From: Pseudomonadales bacterium
Lineage (GTDB): Bacteria > Pseudomonadota > Gammaproteobacteria > Pseudomonadales > Azotimanducaceae
Length of the DNA stretch: 64,000 nucleotides
Direction: 5' to 3'
Assembly: GCA_028285415.1 (NCBI GenBank)
Contig: JANQPF010000033.1
Coordinates: forward strand, 1 to 64,000
Of the stretch, positions 8,803-17,055 are shown piece by piece. The notes below the pieces were generated by a model. That model was not told the DNA's origin and did no database searches. It was given only the letters and a program-made list of their open reading frames with translations. Within the stretch, counting starts at the first letter, position 1. Each line of letters opens with the position of its first letter. Position numbers and translations under genes: made by a program.

Positions 8803-9806
8803 TGCACGCGCTCCTGATCAAGATGTCCTCGCTGGGTGACGTGGTCCACGCGCTGCCGGCGGTGACGGACGCGGCCGCCGCGGGTGTCCGCTTCGACTGG
8901 GTGGTCGAAGAGGCGTTTGCCGATATCGCGGCGATGCATCCTGCGGTGGATCGGGTCATACCAATTGCCTGGCGGCGCTGGCGCAAAGCGCTGCGCGCTT
9001 CCAACGGCGAGCTCAAGACGTTCTTCTCGGCGCTGCGCAACCTCGAATACGACGTGGTGCTCGATTCGCAGGGGCTCATCAAATCCGCCGTGGTTGCTCG
9101 ACTCGCGCGCGGCCCGCGCGAAGGTTTTGCGCACACCGTCGCGCGCGAGCCCTGGGCGGCGTTTGCGTATCGCCAAGGTCATCGCGTGCCCACAGGTCAG
9201 CATGCCATTGACCGCCAGCGGCAGCTTTTTGCGAGCGTGTTCGGCTATACGCCCGCCGACGCCTGCGTATCCGGTCTTGAACAGGGTGGCGCACGCAAAC
9301 GCGAGGTGATGCTCCTGCACGGCACCACGTGGGATACCAAGCACTACCCCGAAACGATGTGGCGTGCCCTGGCGCAGTCCGTGGTGGCCTCTGGCTACAC
9401 CCCCGTGGTCACCTGGGGGAACGATGAGGAAAAAGCCCGCGCCGGGCGCATTGCCGAAATGCCTGGCGTGCGCCTCGTCGATCGTCTGCCGCTGGCTGAG
9501 CTCACTCGACAGCTGGCGCAAGTGGCGCTCGTCATTGGCGTCGACTCCGGGCTGATGCACCTGAGCGCCGCGCTTGGCACGCCGACGCTTGGTCTATATG
9601 GGCCTACGGATGCGCACCTGACCGGCTGCCGTGGTGCCAGGGCGGAGGTGCTGCAGGCGCAGACGCCGTGTTCTCCCTGCGTGGACAAGCGTTGCCGGCG
9701 CTACGCGGGCGAACCCGTGCAGTTTGCCGGTGCGGAGGTCATGCCGCCCTGTTTCGGCACCCTCCAGCCCGATCGCGTGTGGCAGGCGGCGCAGGCGCTC
9801 CTCTGA
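8802..9806 (+). CDS. waaC: LPS heptosyltransferase I
   Basis: A 334-residue GT9 enzyme that transfers the first heptose onto Kdo2-lipid A. The start MHALLIKMSSLGDVVHALP is the classic WaaC N-terminus. The middle has VVLDSQGLIKSAVVARLA, MLLHGTTWDTKHYP is in the second Rossmann domain, and GVDSGLMHLSAALGTPTLGLYGPT is the donor loop. The ATG overlaps the waaF stop by one base (TGATG), so longer upstream readings within waaF are rejected. A cysteine-rich stretch CSPCVDKRCRR near the C-terminus may help fold the tail. It overlaps the next gene's ATG in the same way. Confidence 0.93.
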   Translation: MHALLIKMSSLGDVVHALPAVTDAAAAGVRFDWVVEEAFADIAAMHPAVDRVIPIAWRRWRKALRASNGELKTFFSALRNLEYDVVLDSQGLIKSAVVARLARGPREGFAHTVAREPWAAFAYRQGHRVPTGQHAIDRQRQLFASVFGYTPADACVSGLEQGGARKREVMLLHGTTWDTKHYPETMWRALAQSVVASGYTPVVTWGNDEEKARAGRIAEMPGVRLVDRLPLAELTRQLAQVALVIGVDSGLMHLSAALGTPTLGLYGPTDAHLTGCRGARAEVLQAQTPCSPCVDKRCRRYAGEPVQFAGAEVMPPCFGTLQPDRVWQAAQALL

Positions 9807-12082
9807 TGCGTTTTGCGTTCACCATTTTCAAGTACTTCCCCTTCGGCGGGATTCAGCGTGATCTCATGAAGGTGGTGCGCGAATGCCAGGCGCGGGGCTA
9901 CGAAGTGAAAGTGTTCACGCTGCGCTGGGAAGCGCCACCGGCAGAGAACCTGGAAGTGGAGGTGCTGCCGATCGTGGGTCTCAACCGGCACTCGCAGTAC
10001 GAAAACTTCGCGGCGGCCGTTTGTGAGGCGGTGGCGGCGGATCAGTTTGATCTCGTGGTCGGCTTCAACAAAATGCCGGGGCTCGACGTCTACTATGCCG
10101 GGGACTCGTGCTACCTCGAGAAAGCCATCAACCAGCGCCCGGCAATTTATCGCGTGCTGCCGCGCTTCAAGAGTTTTCATGCGGCGGAGGCAGCCGTGTT
10201 CGGCCGTGATCGCGGCACTGAGATCCTGACGATATCCGACGTGGAGGTGCCGCGCTATCGGCACCACTATCAGACGTCTGCGGACCGGTTCCATCCGCTG
10301 CCTCCGGGCATCGAGCGCGATCGGGTAGCCCCGGATGACGTGACTGCCGCGCGTACGGAACTGCGTAAAGCGCATGGACTGCCTGACGATGCGCTGGTGC
10401 TGCTCTTCATCGGTTCGGGGTTCATCAAGAAAGGTCTGGATCGGGCGCTTCTGGCGGTGGCCGCGCTGCCGCCTGAGCTCAAGCGTCGCGTGCATATGTT
10501 TGTCATCGGTCGCGACAAAGGAGATCCCTTCCGGCGGATGGCGGTGCGGCTCGGTATTGATAATCAGGTGACCTTCTTCACTGAAGGTCGCGACGACATC
10601 CCGGCGTTTCTCTTTGGTGCGGATGCGTTGCTGCACCCGGCCTATGATGAAACCGCCGGCATGGTCATCATCGAAGCCATGCTCGCAGGCGTGCCGGCTG
10701 CGGTCACCCGCAACTGCGGCTACGCCAAATACCTGGCCCAGCAGGATGCGGGCATTCTGATTGAGCAGCCGTTTGTGCAGAACGAGCTGGACGCTGCCCT
10801 GGTCGAACTTCTCACCTCCGAGAAGCGCGACCTTTGGCGCGCCAACGGCAAAGCGCTTGCCGACGATCCGAATACTTTCCGCCTGGTACCCATGGTGGTG
10901 GATTATCTGGAGCAGTTTGTTGCAGCCAAAACCCCGCTCCTGATATTTACGCTCTTCCGCTACTTCCCGTACGGCGGTCTGCAGCGGGACTTTCTGCGGA
11001 TATCGCTTGCCTGCCAGGCGGCAGGCTACCGGATCATGGTCTATTGTCTCGCCTGGCAGGGAGACGTGCCGGAAGGCTTTGAGATCATTACGGTGGAAAC
11101 GAAATCTGTCGCCAACCACCGCCGCTACGGCGAGTTTGCCGAGTTTGTGAACGCCGAGACGCGCTGGCGGCACCCGGCGGCTGTCATCGGCTTCAACAAG
11201 ATGCCGGGTCTCGATCTATATTATGCGGCGGACCCCTGCTATGAGCAGAAAGTGCAGGAGATGCGCACGCCCATGTACCGCCGGCTCGATCGCTATCGGC
11301 TCCTGTCGGGGTTCGAACGGGCCGTGTTTGCGGAGGATGCCGACACGCGCATCATGATGATTGCCGAAAGCCAGGCGGAAGCGTTCAAGAAGTACTACAA
11401 CACGCCCGCCGAGCGGATGTCGTTCCTGCCACCGGGCATCAGCCAGGATCGCGCCCGGGGGGGCGACTGGCAGGCTGAGCGTGCCGCCATTCGCGCGGAG
11501 TTTGACGTGGCGGACGACGAGTATCTCCTGGTCATGGTGGGTAGCGGGTTCATCACCAAGGGTCTCGACCGGGCCCTTCGGGCGCTTGCGTCGCTGCCGG
11601 AGAAGCTGCTCGCCAACGCCCGTTTTCTCGTCATCGGGCAGGACAGTCCGCAGCAGTTTCAGCGCCTGGCCAAAAGTCTCGGCGTCGAGGAACGTTTGAT
11701 CATGACCCGCGGGCGTGACGACATACCGGCAGTCCTCCAGGGTGCTGACCTCATGGTGCACCCCGCCTACATGGAAAGCGGAGGTATGGTGCTCATCGAG
11801 GCGATCATCGCCGGACTGCCGGTGATAGCGACGTCCGTCTGCGGCTTTGCGCACTACATTGCGGAGGCAGATGCCGGCGTGGTGCTGCCGGAGCCGTTTC
11901 AGCAGGAAACGTTGAACGCGTCGGTGCGCAATGCGCTGGCAGATAACGGCCAGCGCGAAGCGTGGTCGCGTGCGGGTGTTGCCTTCGGCGTTGAACACAC
12001 AGAACTATACGACATGCCGGTGCACGCTTTGCGCTTCATCCAGGAAGCCGTTGGCGCGGCTGATGCGGAGGTGGTCAATTGA
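9806..12082 (+). CDS. Tandem fused WaaG-type glycosyltransferase (two GT4 modules)
   Basis: A 758-residue protein made of two full-length WaaG (LPS core alpha-1,3-glucosyltransferase) modules joined head to tail. Module 1 covers about residues 1-373 and module 2 about 377-758; single WaaG is about 374 residues. Each half repeats the whole signature set: KYFPFGGIQRDL then RYFPYGGLQRDF; VVGFNKMPGLDVYYAGD then VIGFNKMPGLDLYYAAD; the phosphate-binding GSGFIKKGLDRAL then GSGFITKGLDRAL; and the EX7E motif ETAGMVIIE then ESGGMVLIE. Both catalytic sites therefore look intact. The halves are clearly divergent, so the duplication is old. No in-frame stop or restart signal separates them. The ATG overlaps the waaC stop (TGATG), and a longer upstream reading is rejected as lying inside waaC. 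Likely role: adding one or two successive hexoses to heptose II (inference). Confidence 0.9.
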   Translation: MRFAFTIFKYFPFGGIQRDLMKVVRECQARGYEVKVFTLRWEAPPAENLEVEVLPIVGLNRHSQYENFAAAVCEAVAADQFDLVVGFNKMPGLDVYYAGDSCYLEKAINQRPAIYRVLPRFKSFHAAEAAVFGRDRGTEILTISDVEVPRYRHHYQTSADRFHPLPPGIERDRVAPDDVTAARTELRKAHGLPDDALVLLFIGSGFIKKGLDRALLAVAALPPELKRRVHMFVIGRDKGDPFRRMAVRLGIDNQVTFFTEGRDDIPAFLFGADALLHPAYDETAGMVIIEAMLAGVPAAVTRNCGYAKYLAQQDAGILIEQPFVQNELDAALVELLTSEKRDLWRANGKALADDPNTFRLVPMVVDYLEQFVAAKTPLLIFTLFRYFPYGGLQRDFLRISLACQAAGYRIMVYCLAWQGDVPEGFEIITVETKSVANHRRYGEFAEFVNAETRWRHPAAVIGFNKMPGLDLYYAADPCYEQKVQEMRTPMYRRLDRYRLLSGFERAVFAEDADTRIMMIAESQAEAFKKYYNTPAERMSFLPPGISQDRARGGDWQAERAAIRAEFDVADDEYLLVMVGSGFITKGLDRALRALASLPEKLLANARFLVIGQDSPQQFQRLAKSLGVEERLIMTRGRDDIPAVLQGADLMVHPAYMESGGMVLIEAIIAGLPVIATSVCGFAHYIAEADAGVVLPEPFQQETLNASVRNALADNGQREAWSRAGVAFGVEHTELYDMPVHALRFIQEAVGAADAEVVN

Positions 12083-12894
12083 CCTGGATGCGTGACGATG
12101 TCGCTTCAGCGTGGGCGGGCCTGGAGCCGCTGGACGCCGCGTTTGCGCTCGAGGGAGAGGTCTATCGTGACGTGCCGGGCCGGCGTACGCTGAAAGTCGA
12201 TATCGCCGGCCGCGACTATTTTGTGAAGCTCCACTACGGCGTCGGCTGGGGTGAGATTTTCAAGAACTGGCTGCAGCTGAAGCGTCCCGTGGTTGGCGCG
12301 GAAAACGAGTACGAAGCCTGCGTGGGGCTTGCCCGCGCGGGTATTCCCGCGCCGTTACCGGCGGCCTTCGGGGCATCGGACGGGAACCTCGCAACGCGAC
12401 GTTCGTTTGTGCTGTGTGATGCGCTGGCCGGCTATACCAGTCTCGAGGACGTGACGGACAACTGGCCCGAGCAGCCGCCGTCACCGCTGACCAGGCATCA
12501 GCTCCTCTACGCCGTTGCGCACTTTGCGCGGACATTCCATGCGGCAGGTTATGTCCACCGCGACTTCTACATCTGCCATCTCCTCTTGAACGACGTCAGC
12601 ATGGCGGCGGGCAGGGTAGAGCTTGCCGTGCTGGACCTGCACCGCGCGCGCCGCTTCGAACGCCTGCCGGATCGCTGGCGTAAGCGCGATCTGGCGGCTT
12701 TGCTCTTCTCGAGCCTCGATCTCGGCCTGTCGCAGCGGGACTGGCTGCGTTTTGTACGCATCTACACCGGTAAGCCCCTCAGGCAGGTGTTCGGGGAGGA
12801 CGCGGGCTTCTGGCGGGCGGTGCTTGCGCGCGCGGAAAAGCTCTATGACGAGGGCCTTGAGAAGGGTCACGTCAAAGGCGTTTACCGCTCATGA
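12079..12894 (+). CDS. waaP: LPS core heptose(I) kinase
   Basis: A 271-residue kinase-fold enzyme that phosphorylates heptose I of the inner core. It has an ATP-binding-lobe lysine in YFVKLHYG, an N-lobe linker GWGEIFKNWLQLKRP typical of WaaP, the catalytic loop YVHRDFYICHLLL (residues 158-170) and the metal-binding LDLHRARR. The apparent start is the TTG at 12079, which overlaps the upstream stop as TTGA; the ATG at 12088 is an alternative three codons in. In P. aeruginosa this enzyme is essential and underlies outer-membrane integrity. It is followed by the double-kinase gene with a 4-base overlap. Confidence 0.92.
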   Translation: MTWMRDDVASAWAGLEPLDAAFALEGEVYRDVPGRRTLKVDIAGRDYFVKLHYGVGWGEIFKNWLQLKRPVVGAENEYEACVGLARAGIPAPLPAAFGASDGNLATRRSFVLCDALAGYTSLEDVTDNWPEQPPSPLTRHQLLYAVAHFARTFHAAGYVHRDFYICHLLLNDVSMAAGRVELAVLDLHRARRFERLPDRWRKRDLAALLFSSLDLGLSQRDWLRFVRIYTGKPLRQVFGEDAGFWRAVLARAEKLYDEGLEKGHVKGVYRS

Positions 12895-14297
12895 AGTTCA
12901 CCGCCGAAGGTCTCGCCAAGGCGGGTATCGAACTTGTGCCGCCCTTCATCGTCGAGGTGTATCTCGATCCTTCCGAGGCGTTCAACACTGACGAGCTCGT
13001 AGAGATTCAATATGTGAGCGTGGCGCGTGTACTCCCGGGACGACGGGTCAGCGGGATTGCCGTCTGTTCTCCGGCGGGCAGCCGTGAAACGGTGTTTGCC
13101 AAGCTTTTCTACGGCAAGCGCGCGCGGCGTTACTGGCATCGTGAGCTGCAGGGTGCGGCGCGGTTGCAGTCTTCCGGGGTCCCTACGCCGAAGGTGCTGG
13201 CCCGCGGGGCAACCGCCGATGGCGCGGGCTTTGTGGTGCTGTTCGAAGCGCTCGACGGCGCTGTCAATCTGGACGATGAGAGCAACGATGACATGCGCGA
13301 GGCCGTGGGCATGCTCGCGAGTCTGCATGACGCGGATCTGATACAGACGGACGTCCACGTCGGCAACTTCGTGCGCGCGGGTGGTGACGTTTACGTGGTG
13401 GACGCGGATGGCGTGCAGCGCGCCACGCACGTGCTGCGCCAGCAATTTCCGAACCTCGGCATGCTGCTCGCGCAGCGTGCACCAGTTTGTGACACGGACA
13501 TCGACGAGATGTGGGCGTTGTATAGCGAAAGGCGCGGTGAATACGTCACCAACCTTGGCTCTGCCGGGCAGCTGCGCAAGATCACGGACAAGCAGCGCGC
13601 GCTCAGGATCCGGCGCTTCGTTGCCAAGACCCAGCGTGAATGCACGATGATTGTCCACCGGAAGTCGTTTGTTCGTAACTGGCTCTGCGATCGCGAACAC
13701 TGGCCGCGGCTGCAGCGATTGATGCTGTTTGCCGAAGCGATGGTAGGTGAGGGCACGCCGCTCAAGCTCGGCAACAGCTCCACGGTTGTCCGCATTACGG
13801 TCGACGATACCCGTTACATCGTCAAACGTTTCAACGTGAAGAACTTTGGCCACCGAATCCGCCGTTGGTTCAAGCGCCGGCCGCGGCAGTCCTGGCAGAA
13901 CGGTCACAAGCTTGCGTTTCTTGGTATCCGCACCGCCCGTCCTGTGGCGCTGCTCGAACAACGCCTCGGCTGGTTTGTCAGCACCTGTTATCTCGTGATG
14001 CCGGACTGCGGCGAGCGCGATCTCGGTCAGGCTCTGGCCACAGAGCCCGCGCTCTTTGACGAGCTGGCGCCGCAGGTGATTGAGCTCCTCGCCGGTCTCA
14101 AGGCCGCGCATCTGGCCCACGGTGATCTCAAGGCGAGTAACTTCGTGCTCGACGGCGAACGCGTGACGCTGATTGATTTTGATGCGGTTCGCACCGGCGA
14201 CAACGCCGGTGACATTGCCCGGTTCCTGCGCAACTGGGACGAGCAGCCGGAGCTCAGGGCTGCCTGGGAGAAGGTGATCGCGGAGGCGCACCTGTGA
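12891..14297 (+). CDS. Double kinase-domain LPS core protein (PA5006-like)
   Basis: A 468-residue protein with two kinase-like C-lobes in one chain. The first has IQTDVHVGNFVRAG then VYVVDADG (around residues 146-170); the second has LAHGDLKASNFVLDG then VTLIDFDAV (around 408-435). Each contains the HxDxxxxN or DxxxxN catalytic pattern and a DFG-like Asp; the first lacks the usual His before Asp (TD instead of HGD or HRD). A basic linker (RRWFKRRPRQ) sits between them, near the start of the second unit. The gene overlaps waaP by 4 bases (ATGA). It corresponds by position and size to P. aeruginosa PA5006, as I recall it. The sugar position phosphorylated is unknown. Confidence 0.8.
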   Translation: MKFTAEGLAKAGIELVPPFIVEVYLDPSEAFNTDELVEIQYVSVARVLPGRRVSGIAVCSPAGSRETVFAKLFYGKRARRYWHRELQGAARLQSSGVPTPKVLARGATADGAGFVVLFEALDGAVNLDDESNDDMREAVGMLASLHDADLIQTDVHVGNFVRAGGDVYVVDADGVQRATHVLRQQFPNLGMLLAQRAPVCDTDIDEMWALYSERRGEYVTNLGSAGQLRKITDKQRALRIRRFVAKTQRECTMIVHRKSFVRNWLCDREHWPRLQRLMLFAEAMVGEGTPLKLGNSSTVVRITVDDTRYIVKRFNVKNFGHRIRRWFKRRPRQSWQNGHKLAFLGIRTARPVALLEQRLGWFVSTCYLVMPDCGERDLGQALATEPALFDELAPQVIELLAGLKAAHLAHGDLKASNFVLDGERVTLIDFDAVRTGDNAGDIARFLRNWDEQPELRAAWEKVIAEAHL

Positions 14298-16024
14298 TTG
14301 TGCTGGGTTTGTCCGGCGCGCTGAAGCACGATCCTTCGGCCGCGCTCCTCGTCGACGGTGAGATTGTTGCCGCGGCGGAGGAGGAGCGTTTTACGCGGGA
14401 GAAGCATGCGAAGAACAGACTGCCGATCGATGCGGCGCGGTTCTGTCTCGAGCAGGCGGGGATCAGCGCGGGTGAGGTTGATCTCGTGGCCTTTCCGTAT
14501 GCACCCGTCAGCCTCTTCAGCCCGGCGCGCTGGCACTACGCACGCCGCTACTGGTACGCCCCGGATCGTGCACTCGATGCGCTTTTGAACGGCAATCGCC
14601 GGTTTCGCGCGCACCGCAAGTCCATCCTGGAGATGGGCAGCGCGCTTGGCATCAACTGGGAACGCGCCGAGTTCGTGCCGGTTGAGCATCATCTGGCGCA
14701 CGCATCGAGCGCCTATCACCTGTCACCGTTCGACGGGAAGTGCGCCATCCTCGGCGTAGACGGCAAGGGTGAGTACGCGACGACTTTTCTCGGCTATGGC
14801 GAGAACGGCGAGATCCACAAAATCAAAGAGTTCTACGACCCTGACTCCCTGGGTGGGGTGTACGGTGCGATGACCGAATACCTCGGGTTCGAAATGCTCG
14901 ACGGCGAGTACAAAGTCATGGGCATGGCGCCGTACGGTGACGCGGCCAGGTACGACCTGTCGCGACTGATTGAGCCGAACGGCAGCGGTTTCAGCGTCAA
15001 CACGAAGTACGTCAACACGGTGGGGCTCAGACGTCACAAGGAAAATGGTCAGGCCTTCTTTTTCAGTGACAAGCTCATCGATTGGCTGGGGCCAAGGCGC
15101 GTGGGCGACGCGGCTGATGATCCTTATGTGCACTATGCGGCGGCGATGCAGATGCTCTTCGAAGAGTGGGTGTTCAAGATTGTTGATGAGCATCTTGCTG
15201 ACGTGCTGGCGGAGACCGGCCGGCTCGCCTTTGCCGGCGGAGGTGCCCTCAACGTGAAGCTCAACCAGCACCTCCTCAGCCGGGATGATGTGAATGCGCT
15301 CTTTGTTCAGCCGGCTGCCGGTGATTCTGGCACCGCCCTCGGCGCCGCCACGTATGCAGCGATTGCCAGGGGTGGCCGGGTTGCCCCGCTGCGGCACGTC
15401 TACCTCGGACCCGACTATGGTGACGAGGCCTGCCTTGCGGCGATCGAATCGCGTGAGGAACACTGTGAATGGCGCCGTATGGCGGACACCGTTGCGGAAA
15501 CGGCGGACCTTCTGGCCGCGGGGCATCCGGTGGCCTGGTTCCACGGGCGCATGGAGTTTGGTCCGCGCGCGCTCGGGGGGCGCAGCATTCTGGGTTGTCC
15601 GAACGCGCCGGGAATTGCCGATCGGATCAACGCACAGATCAAGTTCCGTGAACGCTGGCGGCCTTTCTGTCCCAGCATGCTGGACCGCGTGGCGAGCGAC
15701 ATCCTGCAGTCCGAGCATCCGGCGCCGTACATGACCATCACGTTCGAGGTGGCAGCGTCCTGGCGCGAGCGCATCCCTGAGGTGGTGCACGAGGATGGCA
15801 CGGCCCGAGCCCAGGTTGTCGACGTCGAGAGCAATCCGCGGTACTACGCGCTGCTGGAAGCGATGGAGGCGCGGACGGGTAACGGCGTGCTTCTCAACAC
15901 CTCGCTGAACCGGCGCGGGGAGCCGATGGTGTGTTCCCCGGCGGACGCGCTCGACATGTTTTTCGGCTGCGATCTCGAGTACCTGGTGCTGGAAGACTGG
16001 CTCGTGACCAAGAGTCCAGGATAA
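14294..16024 (+). CDS. Carbamoyltransferase of the NodU/CmcH family (LPS core)
   Basis: A 576-residue O-carbamoyltransferase. The N-terminal domain has SGALKHDPSAALLVDGEIV and AAEEERFTREKHAKN, then HHLAHASSAYHLSPF and ILGVDGKGE, as in the HSP70/actin-like domain of this family. The C-terminal half has LAFAGGGALNVKLNQ, GDSGTALGAA, and the YrdC-associated signature FHGRMEFGPRALGGRSILG and RFRPFCPS-like region. The GTG start overlaps the double-kinase stop (GTGA). P. aeruginosa LPS carries a carbamoyl group on heptose II made by WapO, encoded at the equivalent place, so the same role is likely (family and context inference). Confidence 0.87.
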   Translation: MIVLGLSGALKHDPSAALLVDGEIVAAAEEERFTREKHAKNRLPIDAARFCLEQAGISAGEVDLVAFPYAPVSLFSPARWHYARRYWYAPDRALDALLNGNRRFRAHRKSILEMGSALGINWERAEFVPVEHHLAHASSAYHLSPFDGKCAILGVDGKGEYATTFLGYGENGEIHKIKEFYDPDSLGGVYGAMTEYLGFEMLDGEYKVMGMAPYGDAARYDLSRLIEPNGSGFSVNTKYVNTVGLRRHKENGQAFFFSDKLIDWLGPRRVGDAADDPYVHYAAAMQMLFEEWVFKIVDEHLADVLAETGRLAFAGGGALNVKLNQHLLSRDDVNALFVQPAAGDSGTALGAATYAAIARGGRVAPLRHVYLGPDYGDEACLAAIESREEHCEWRRMADTVAETADLLAAGHPVAWFHGRMEFGPRALGGRSILGCPNAPGIADRINAQIKFRERWRPFCPSMLDRVASDILQSEHPAPYMTITFEVAASWRERIPEVVHEDGTARAQVVDVESNPRYYALLEAMEARTGNGVLLNTSLNRRGEPMVCSPADALDMFFGCDLEYLVLEDWLVTKSPG

Positions 16025-16029
16025 GCCGC

Positions 16030-17055
16030 ATGCGGCGCTTTCTCCAGATCTGCCCCCACGACGTTGCCCCCTTCGGCGAGCTCTGCGACCGCTATCGCGA
16101 AGCTGCGGCGATCATGGATGCTGAATTCACCACGGTATTCATTGCGCCGCCGGAACATGCGCCGCGTGAGGGTGCCGTCTACCTCGATGTCTCCGACATG
16201 GGCGACACCCGGGCCATTTCATCTGCGCTCGAGGCAGCGCTGCCCGGTGAGTGGGACCTTGCGCTTTGTCACCGCTACCGTGCGTACTGGGCGTTCGTCC
16301 GCTCGCGTCTGTCCGCCCGACAGACGATTGCGCTGGCCCATGACTACGGCATGATGTCGCGCTGGCAGCGGCGCTGGAACCGGAGCCTTTTCGCACGGCA
16401 CGTCCAGTTTGCCGGCGTGGCCGACGACCTTTGCCGCGAGCTCGCGACGGACATCGCAGGGGAAGCCGTGATTCTGCCCAACGCGATGAACCTCGACGTG
16501 AAGCCGTCCCTCAGCCGGGCTGAGGCGCGCCACCGGCTTAAGCTGCCTGCGGATGTACCCGTAGTCGGATTTGTCGGGCGTCTGCATTACAAAAAGCGGC
16601 CGAATCTCGCGCTACAGGCGTTTCGGATCCTCGCCGAGCAAATTCCCGATGCGCACATGGTTTTCGTGGGCGACGGCGAGGAACGCGAGCGGCTGGCGGA
16701 CCAGTCTGGCGACAACGTCACCCTCACCGGATTTGTGGAAGATGCGCCTTCGCTGTTCCCAGCGTTTGATGTCTTGTTGCACACCGCGCGCAAAGAGGCG
16801 TTCGGCATGGTGGTGCTGGAAGCCATGGCCGCCGGCGTACCGGTGGTAACGCTCGAACGCTTCGGTCCGCAGTATGTGCTCAGCGATCTCGGCACGTACG
16901 CGGAGCGTGATGACGCTGCCGCCTTTGCCGATGCCGTTCACCGTGCGCTCGCCCGCGAGCGGGGAGCGTATGAGGAGGCCAGCCGAGAGCGTGTGCAGGA
17001 CGCGTTTTCGCCGGCCGCGCTTGCCCGTGCGCTCGAGGTTTGTCTGCAGCGCTAG
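16030..17055 (+). CDS. GT4-family core glycosyltransferase (WapH-like position)
   Basis: A 341-residue GT-B fold transferase. VGFVGRLHYKKRPNLAL (near residue 178) is the donor-phosphate loop and ARKEAFGMVVLEAMAAGVP contains the EX7E catalytic motif. The ATG at 16030 lies five bases after the carbamoyltransferase stop; an upstream reading beginning inside that gene is rejected. It ends the core operon and overlaps the convergent acyltransferase gene by 4 bases at its 3' end. Position matches P. aeruginosa wapH (PA5004), but sugar donor and acceptor cannot be read from the sequence. Confidence 0.85.
   Translation: MRRFLQICPHDVAPFGELCDRYREAAAIMDAEFTTVFIAPPEHAPREGAVYLDVSDMGDTRAISSALEAALPGEWDLALCHRYRAYWAFVRSRLSARQTIALAHDYGMMSRWQRRWNRSLFARHVQFAGVADDLCRELATDIAGEAVILPNAMNLDVKPSLSRAEARHRLKLPADVPVVGFVGRLHYKKRPNLALQAFRILAEQIPDAHMVFVGDGEERERLADQSGDNVTLTGFVEDAPSLFPAFDVLLHTARKEAFGMVVLEAMAAGVPVVTLERFGPQYVLSDLGTYAERDDAAAFADAVHRALARERGAYEEASRERVQDAFSPAALARALEVCLQR

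Noticed and set aside
9701-11173. Open minus-strand frame of 490 codons under the WaaG fusion
   Set aside because: Shadow of a strongly supported plus-strand gene; composition is typical of antisense frames.
12882-14291. Open minus-strand frame of 469 codons under the double-kinase gene
   Set aside because: It spans almost exactly the sense gene, with no domain or ribosome site.
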